Origin: Lentisphaeria bacterium
GTDB taxonomy: Bacteria; Verrucomicrobiota; Lentisphaeria; Victivallales; UBA1829
Direction: 5' to 3'
DNA: 10,040 nt
Assembly (NCBI GenBank): GCA_017456805.1
Contig: JAFTIQ010000083.1
Span: 1 to 10,040, forward strand
Notes under the pieces: model-generated
Told to the model about the DNA's origin: nothing
The model's input: the letters and a program-made list of their open reading frames with translations, nothing else
Databases searched by the model: none
Program-made: the position numbers and the translations under genes
Part shown: positions 6,059 through 10,040 of the stretch, in pieces
How the letters are laid out: each line of letters opens with the position of its first letter
Position numbering within the stretch: position 1 is the first letter of the stretch

Positions 6059-7120
6059 ATGGTCAGACGAGTAAAAAATGTCAAGAACAAACGAATTGCG
6101 GAATGTTTGAAAGCAGAACTGTTGTCCATGGGAATGCATCATGGAGATCCTGTGATTTCAGCAAGGGAGCTGGCGCAGCATTATGGAGTATCTGTACCGA
6201 CAGCCCACAATGCGTTGAATATGCTTGTAAAAGAGGGATTGCTTTACCGGGTTCAGGGGAGCGGGACGTTTTATAATTCCCCGGAGAAGAAATCGCTTCG
6301 GATCGGGCTTGCCGATGAATCCCTGCAATTGGAGTTTATCCCGCCGGATTTGAACAGGATCCTCAACAATCATTTTATTCATGCGGCGGAATTTTTTCAT
6401 TCAGAGGGATGTTCGGTCAGAATGATTTCTTATTCGGAGCTGCTTCAAGGGGAAGTCCTGAAGGATTTGGATGGTCTTCTCATCAGCTGTATGTTTCTGG
6501 ATAAGGAGACTTTCAAGCTGATTTCTTCGAGCGGGATTCCTGTGGTGGCTTACCGGTATAATCATCCGAATCAATATCCGGTTCCTTATGTGACTTATGA
6601 TTTGAAAACAGGGATCCGGGAAGCGCTGGAAACGATTACCCCGGACAGCAATTCCAGATTTCATTTGGTTTATGAAACGATCCCTTATGGAATACACGCG
6701 AAAAATCTCTGGCAGGAACATTTGGAAAAACTTGGGATACCGCAATCACAAATCACAGTCACCGGAATTGAAACGGAAACCCGGGAAGTCGGCTGTTACC
6801 GTCTTGTCCGGGTTTATCCGGAACGGTTTCAGAATTCCATTATTCTGGTCAGCGATGATGAATTGGCAGTGAACCTTGTCAATGCTCTGACGCTGGAGGG
6901 ATTTGAGCAGGGGCGTGAGTATCAGCTGGTTGGGATCGGGAATCGTGCGGAATATGGTTTTGAGTCTGCAAAGAAGCTGAAGATCTCATCGATTGATCTT
7001 CCCATCAATAAGATGGCGGAAGAAGCGGCGAAGCTTTTGCTGTACAGAATCGCAAATCCCTCGGAATGCGGTTATGCCGTCATGGTGCCGACTCATTTTA
7101 TTTTTCAGGGAACAGAATAG
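6059..7120 (+). CDS. GntR-type winged-helix regulator with LacI-type sugar-sensor domain
   Basis: A 353-aa one-component transcription factor. Residues 1-75 form a GntR-family winged helix: ISARELAQHYGVSVPTAHNAL (33-53) spans the helix-turn-helix, and QGSGTF (66-71) is the wing. Residues about 78-350 resemble the periplasmic-binding-protein-like effector domain of LacI/GalR regulators, with DGLLISC, GIPVVAY, a late ILVSDDELAVNLVNAL segment and the closing IDLPINKMAEEAAKLLL. This is the AraR-like architecture, which usually binds a sugar and releases DNA. In the recognition helix, the two Arg often found in SRxTVRxAL are Val46 and His50 here, suggesting an unusual operator. GGAG lies 8 nt before the ATG. 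The gene leads a cassette with the pseudopilin (41-nt gap) and the DUF4838 gene. Ligand unknown. Confidence 0.92.
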   Translation: MVRRVKNVKNKRIAECLKAELLSMGMHHGDPVISARELAQHYGVSVPTAHNALNMLVKEGLLYRVQGSGTFYNSPEKKSLRIGLADESLQLEFIPPDLNRILNNHFIHAAEFFHSEGCSVRMISYSELLQGEVLKDLDGLLISCMFLDKETFKLISSSGIPVVAYRYNHPNQYPVPYVTYDLKTGIREALETITPDSNSRFHLVYETIPYGIHAKNLWQEHLEKLGIPQSQITVTGIETETREVGCYRLVRVYPERFQNSIILVSDDELAVNLVNALTLEGFEQGREYQLVGIGNRAEYGFESAKKLKISSIDLPINKMAEEAAKLLLYRIANPSECGYAVMVPTHFIFQGTE

Positions 7121-7161
7121 GAAAAGAATGTTTAAAATAGAAACATAAACAAGGAGGTTTT

Positions 7162-7935
7162 ATGAAAAAAAAACATTTTACATTGATTGAGCTGCTGGTT
7201 GTGATTGCGATCATTGCCATTCTCGCAGGGATGCTGCTGCCGGCATTGAACTCATCCAGAAAAAAAGCGATGAGCACGACCTGTGCCAGCAATTTGAAAC
7301 AGAGAGGAACCGCAATGCTGATGTATGCTGGCGATTATAACGATCACTTGCCGCCTGCCTATTTTACAGTGGATTATTATCTTTATACGTTGAACTATCT
7401 TTCCGGAAAATATTGGTTGTTTGCCAATGCTCCGGGAGAACGGACCTGGCTTCCTGCTGACAGTATCAGCGTATGTCCTTATGCTGCAAGCAAAGGGGCT
7501 GCCAAATTTACCACTGCAGCGAATAATATGTCGGCATTTGTAACGAATTATTCGATGACTGCCGGAGAATCAGGGCTTTCTTCTCCCAATACATACGCTG
7601 CGATCCAGGAAGGATCTGAGGTTTCCCGGAAGGTCACAAAAATCCTCGGAGAAGTCATTTCCGGAGAACATGAGTACAATGCATCATCGACCTGGCTGGA
7701 AGGGCTTGAAGGAACAACGAAAAAGTATTTCACGGTCAAACTGTTCCAGAGCAGTGTTTTCCGGATGCCTTATACCTATTCCTGGGCGACTGCTGATTCC
7801 ACGGCATCCAATCCCCATTACCGTGCCGGCGCAGTTCATGACAACCGGGGGAACTGGCTTTTCAAAGATGGACACGTTTCCAATCATAAGTTCCGCTCCG
7901 GTCTGATCGACAGTAAATTTACAATCTCAAAGTAA
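7162..7935 (+). CDS. Type II secretion-like pseudopilin with H-x9-DG motif
   Basis: A 257-aa protein with a class III prepilin signal: basic leader MKKKH, then [18 protein letters not shown], the hydrophobic helix starting with Phe+1 and carrying Glu+5. Prepilin peptidase should cut between His5 and Phe6 and methylate Phe6. The usual Gly at -1 is His here. Then comes the CASNLKQ...YAGDYND segment typical of this group, and near the end the processing-associated H-x9-DG motif (His226, Asp236-Gly237). Proteins of this kind occur in very large families in Lentisphaerota and Planctomycetota; their individual functions are mostly unknown. AAGGAGG (7151-7157) lies only 4 nt before the ATG, a very strong site. 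It sits between the regulator and the DUF4838 gene (42-nt gap), so co-transcription is likely. Confidence 0.95.
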   Translation: MKKKHFTLIELLVVIAIIAILAGMLLPALNSSRKKAMSTTCASNLKQRGTAMLMYAGDYNDHLPPAYFTVDYYLYTLNYLSGKYWLFANAPGERTWLPADSISVCPYAASKGAAKFTTAANNMSAFVTNYSMTAGESGLSSPNTYAAIQEGSEVSRKVTKILGEVISGEHEYNASSTWLEGLEGTTKKYFTVKLFQSSVFRMPYTYSWATADSTASNPHYRAGAVHDNRGNWLFKDGHVSNHKFRSGLIDSKFTISK

Positions 7936-7977
7936 TCTTCTCTGCAGAAAAAGATATCATTAACAGGAGGAATTTTA

Positions 7978-10040
7978 ATGTTGAAATCTCTTTTTGCTTT
8001 ATTGTTCACATTTTCGCTGTTTTTTGCTGTCAATGGAGACTCTGTGATCCTTGCGGACGGTGGAAAGACAAATTATGTGATCGTTGCCGGAAAAATTGCT
8101 GATCCCATTCAGAAGCTGGCAGCAGAGGAGCTGGTTTTTCATTTGGAAAAAATGACCGGTGCCCGGTTTAATGTTGCGGAAAACGGTTCAGGAAAGCAAT
8201 GCCGTATTTACCTCGGTTTGTCAGATGAGGCGCGGAAGGTTCTTGGAAAGGATGATCTGAGTTCCGTTCTGAAGCCGCAGGAAAATGTGATCCAGGTCAA
8301 AGGAAACGATCTGTTTCTCTATGGGAACGGAAAGCATGGGACCCTGTTTGCGGTTTATGAATTGCTGGAAACTCATTTCGGCTGCCGCTGGCTTACTGTA
8401 TATGAAGAGCCGTTTATTCCGCAGAAAACAAAATTGACTCTGAAAAAAGGTTCTTACAGAACCGCTTATGCGTTCCCTTTGCGGTCGCTGATGAATTACT
8501 TTTACAAGGATAAATACAAAGCACTTCTTTATGATTACCGGAACCGTCAGAATCTTCTGATTGGGCTGGATCACAGAGATCGGGGGATTGTGCCGGAAAT
8601 AGAAATCTACGGTCCGGCGTGTCATACTCTGAGCGTGATTATGCCCGGTTTTACCGTTCGCGGAGCCAATAAACCCGCTGAGTGGCATACTGTCAAAGAT
8701 TATTTCAAGATCCACCCCGAATGGTTTTCACTGGATGAGCATGGAAAACGCGTCAGCAACCGTCAGCTTTGTTTTTCCAATCGGGAAATGAGAAAAGAGT
8801 ATATCAAAAATGCACTTGAAATGCATCGGCGCCAGACAGCAAAATATGGCAAAAGCTATCTGACACTGGATTTGAACGATATAGCCTATCGGATCTGCTG
8901 CTGCAAAGATTGCTTGAAGCTGGAAGAAAAATACCAGTGCCGCGGCGGAGCGTTTTTTGATCTCCTGCTGGAATTCTGCAAGAAACATAAAGAAATCGAA
9001 TTTGTGACCCTTGCCTATCAGCGGTCTTTGACTCAAACCCCGCCCGTCACAGAAGAGTTTCCGGAGAATCTTACCGTGATTTTCTGTCCGATCAACGGGA
9101 TTTATTCCGGCACGATGGATCGGGAAAACAAACGGGATATGGACGATTTGCAGGGTTGGCTGAAACTTACCCGGAAAGTATGGGTCTGGTATTATCCCAA
9201 TCCGTATTGCTATAACTCACTTGCAGTGCACATGCCCCTTGCAAACTTTGAACGGATCGCAAAAGATATCCGCCTGATGCACAAAGCCGGCGTTCAGGGA
9301 ACGTATTTTGAACACGATTCCGGCGGGATCACTCTCAGTGCAAATCTCACAGAAATGCAATCATGGGTGATGTTCAAACTGTTCCAAAATCCTTCTCTGG
9401 ATGAAAAAGCTCTCATGAAGGATTTCGCAGAGCACTACTACGGAAAAGCTGCCCCGATCATTCTGAAATACGCGCAGGAATTGGAAAGTGAACTGAATGC
9501 ATTTGTCAAAAAAGGCGGAAAATGGCAGTATAACACCTGGAATTATCATTATTTGACCCTGCAGAATCTTCAGCGTTGGAATCAAATGTTTGAGGAAGCC
9601 GGAAAACTTGTTTCCGGAAAGGAAGAATTCCATGTCAGATTGGCCCGGATGGGTCTCGATTGCGCAATTATCGAAAAACTGGGCGTGGATCCTCAATATA
9701 AAACGCTCGTCGCCGCCAGCAGAGAACGTCTGCTCAAAACCTATAAAGAATCCGTGGAAAAACGCCCGACAACTGTAACGATGAAACGTTTGGAAACGTG
9801 GTTGAAGGAAGTGGATCAGCGGGGAATGGTAAAGGCTTTGCCCGAAGAATTCCGGAAACTTCCGGCTGATTCCGTGATCGTCGTCGTGCCGAAAAACAAT
9901 GCAAGATCTGTTGTGAAAGATCCGACTGCACACCTTGGGGTCGCTCAGTCAGAAAATTGGAACGGAAAGAAATATACCATCGGAACATACGACTATGCAA
10001 CGAAAAAGTATGGTCCCGGCCGCGATATTTTCCCGTTTCA
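7978..10040 (+). CDS. Secreted DUF4838 protein, possible glycan-acting enzyme, carboxyl end cut by window edge
   Basis: Open for 687 codons to the window edge. MLKSLFALLFTFSLFFAVNG is a signal peptide (basic start, hydrophobic core, likely cut near residues 17-20). Residues about 28-150 resemble the alpha/beta domain that precedes catalytic domains in GH67, GH20 and GH84 (AAEELVFHLEKMTG, RIYLGLS, GTLFAVYELLE). The DUF4838 domain follows at about 160-500: LDLND with Asn300-Asp301, a cysteine cluster Cys307-Cys308-Cys309 and Cys312, EHDSGG from 445, SANLTEMQSW, and EHYYGKAAP around 487. The last visible 45 residues may begin an accessory beta domain. AGGAGG (7965-7970) lies 7 nt before the ATG. 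DUF4838 proteins occur with polysaccharide-degradation genes, but to my knowledge no reaction is firmly established; calling it a hydrolase is inference. Confidence 0.92.
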   Translation, partial: MLKSLFALLFTFSLFFAVNGDSVILADGGKTNYVIVAGKIADPIQKLAAEELVFHLEKMTGARFNVAENGSGKQCRIYLGLSDEARKVLGKDDLSSVLKPQENVIQVKGNDLFLYGNGKHGTLFAVYELLETHFGCRWLTVYEEPFIPQKTKLTLKKGSYRTAYAFPLRSLMNYFYKDKYKALLYDYRNRQNLLIGLDHRDRGIVPEIEIYGPACHTLSVIMPGFTVRGANKPAEWHTVKDYFKIHPEWFSLDEHGKRVSNRQLCFSNREMRKEYIKNALEMHRRQTAKYGKSYLTLDLNDIAYRICCCKDCLKLEEKYQCRGGAFFDLLLEFCKKHKEIEFVTLAYQRSLTQTPPVTEEFPENLTVIFCPINGIYSGTMDRENKRDMDDLQGWLKLTRKVWVWYYPNPYCYNSLAVHMPLANFERIAKDIRLMHKAGVQGTYFEHDSGGITLSANLTEMQSWVMFKLFQNPSLDEKALMKDFAEHYYGKAAPIILKYAQELESELNAFVKKGGKWQYNTWNYHYLTLQNLQRWNQMFEEAGKLVSGKEEFHVRLARMGLDCAIIEKLGVDPQYKTLVAASRERLLKTYKESVEKRPTTVTMKRLETWLKEVDQRGMVKALPEEFRKLPADSVIVVVPKNNARSVVKDPTAHLGVAQSENWNGKKYTIGTYDYATKKYGPGRDIFPF

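Noticed and set aside
8221..9933. Several minus-strand open frames
   Set aside because: All lie opposite the DUF4838 gene, which stays open from 7978 to the window edge with a signal peptide and family motifs.

Overview
The window looks like chromosome from a member of the Lentisphaerota (Victivallales), or a close relative in the PVC group. The evidence is the company the genes keep: a type II secretion-like pseudopilin with the [18 protein letters not shown] amino end and a carboxyl-terminal H-x9-DG motif, a GntR-headed regulator with a LacI-type sensor, a GH123/DUF4091 protein and a secreted DUF4838 protein. This is an inference from gene content; no 16S rRNA or phylogenetic marker was searched.

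Left part (1-3998), housekeeping. A carbon-nitrogen hydrolase (nitrilase superfamily) runs leftward off the window edge. Facing away from it is rpsO (ribosomal protein S15), with a clear promoter, a structured leader of about 100 nt and a strong terminator. Next is a two-gene amino acid operon: hom (homoserine dehydrogenase with ACT domain) and, 2 nt later, an aspartokinase of the type best known from ectoine gene clusters. Together they supply the first and third steps of the aspartate pathway towards threonine and methionine. A strong terminator closes this block.

Right part (4000-10040), accessory and probably glycan-related. An intergenic region with four GCAAG motifs and nested inverted repeats precedes a promoter and a single-gene unit encoding a GH123-like protein without a signal peptide, closed by an 11-bp-stem terminator. 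After a short A/T-tract-rich spacer with a small palindrome comes a tightly spaced set: regulator, pseudopilin, and a secreted DUF4838 protein that runs off the right edge. A plausible reading is a sugar-responsive cassette in which the regulator controls itself, the pseudopilin and an exported glycan-acting protein, with the neighbouring GH123-like enzyme working in the cytoplasm. The role of the pseudopilin in such cassettes is not known to me.

Three likely promoters (nitrilase, rpsO, GH123) share a TTGAAA/TTGATT box and an identical TATATT box spaced 16-17 bp apart. No tRNA, rRNA, CRISPR array, insertion sequence or integrase was seen. The non-coding gaps are all shorter than 300 bases.
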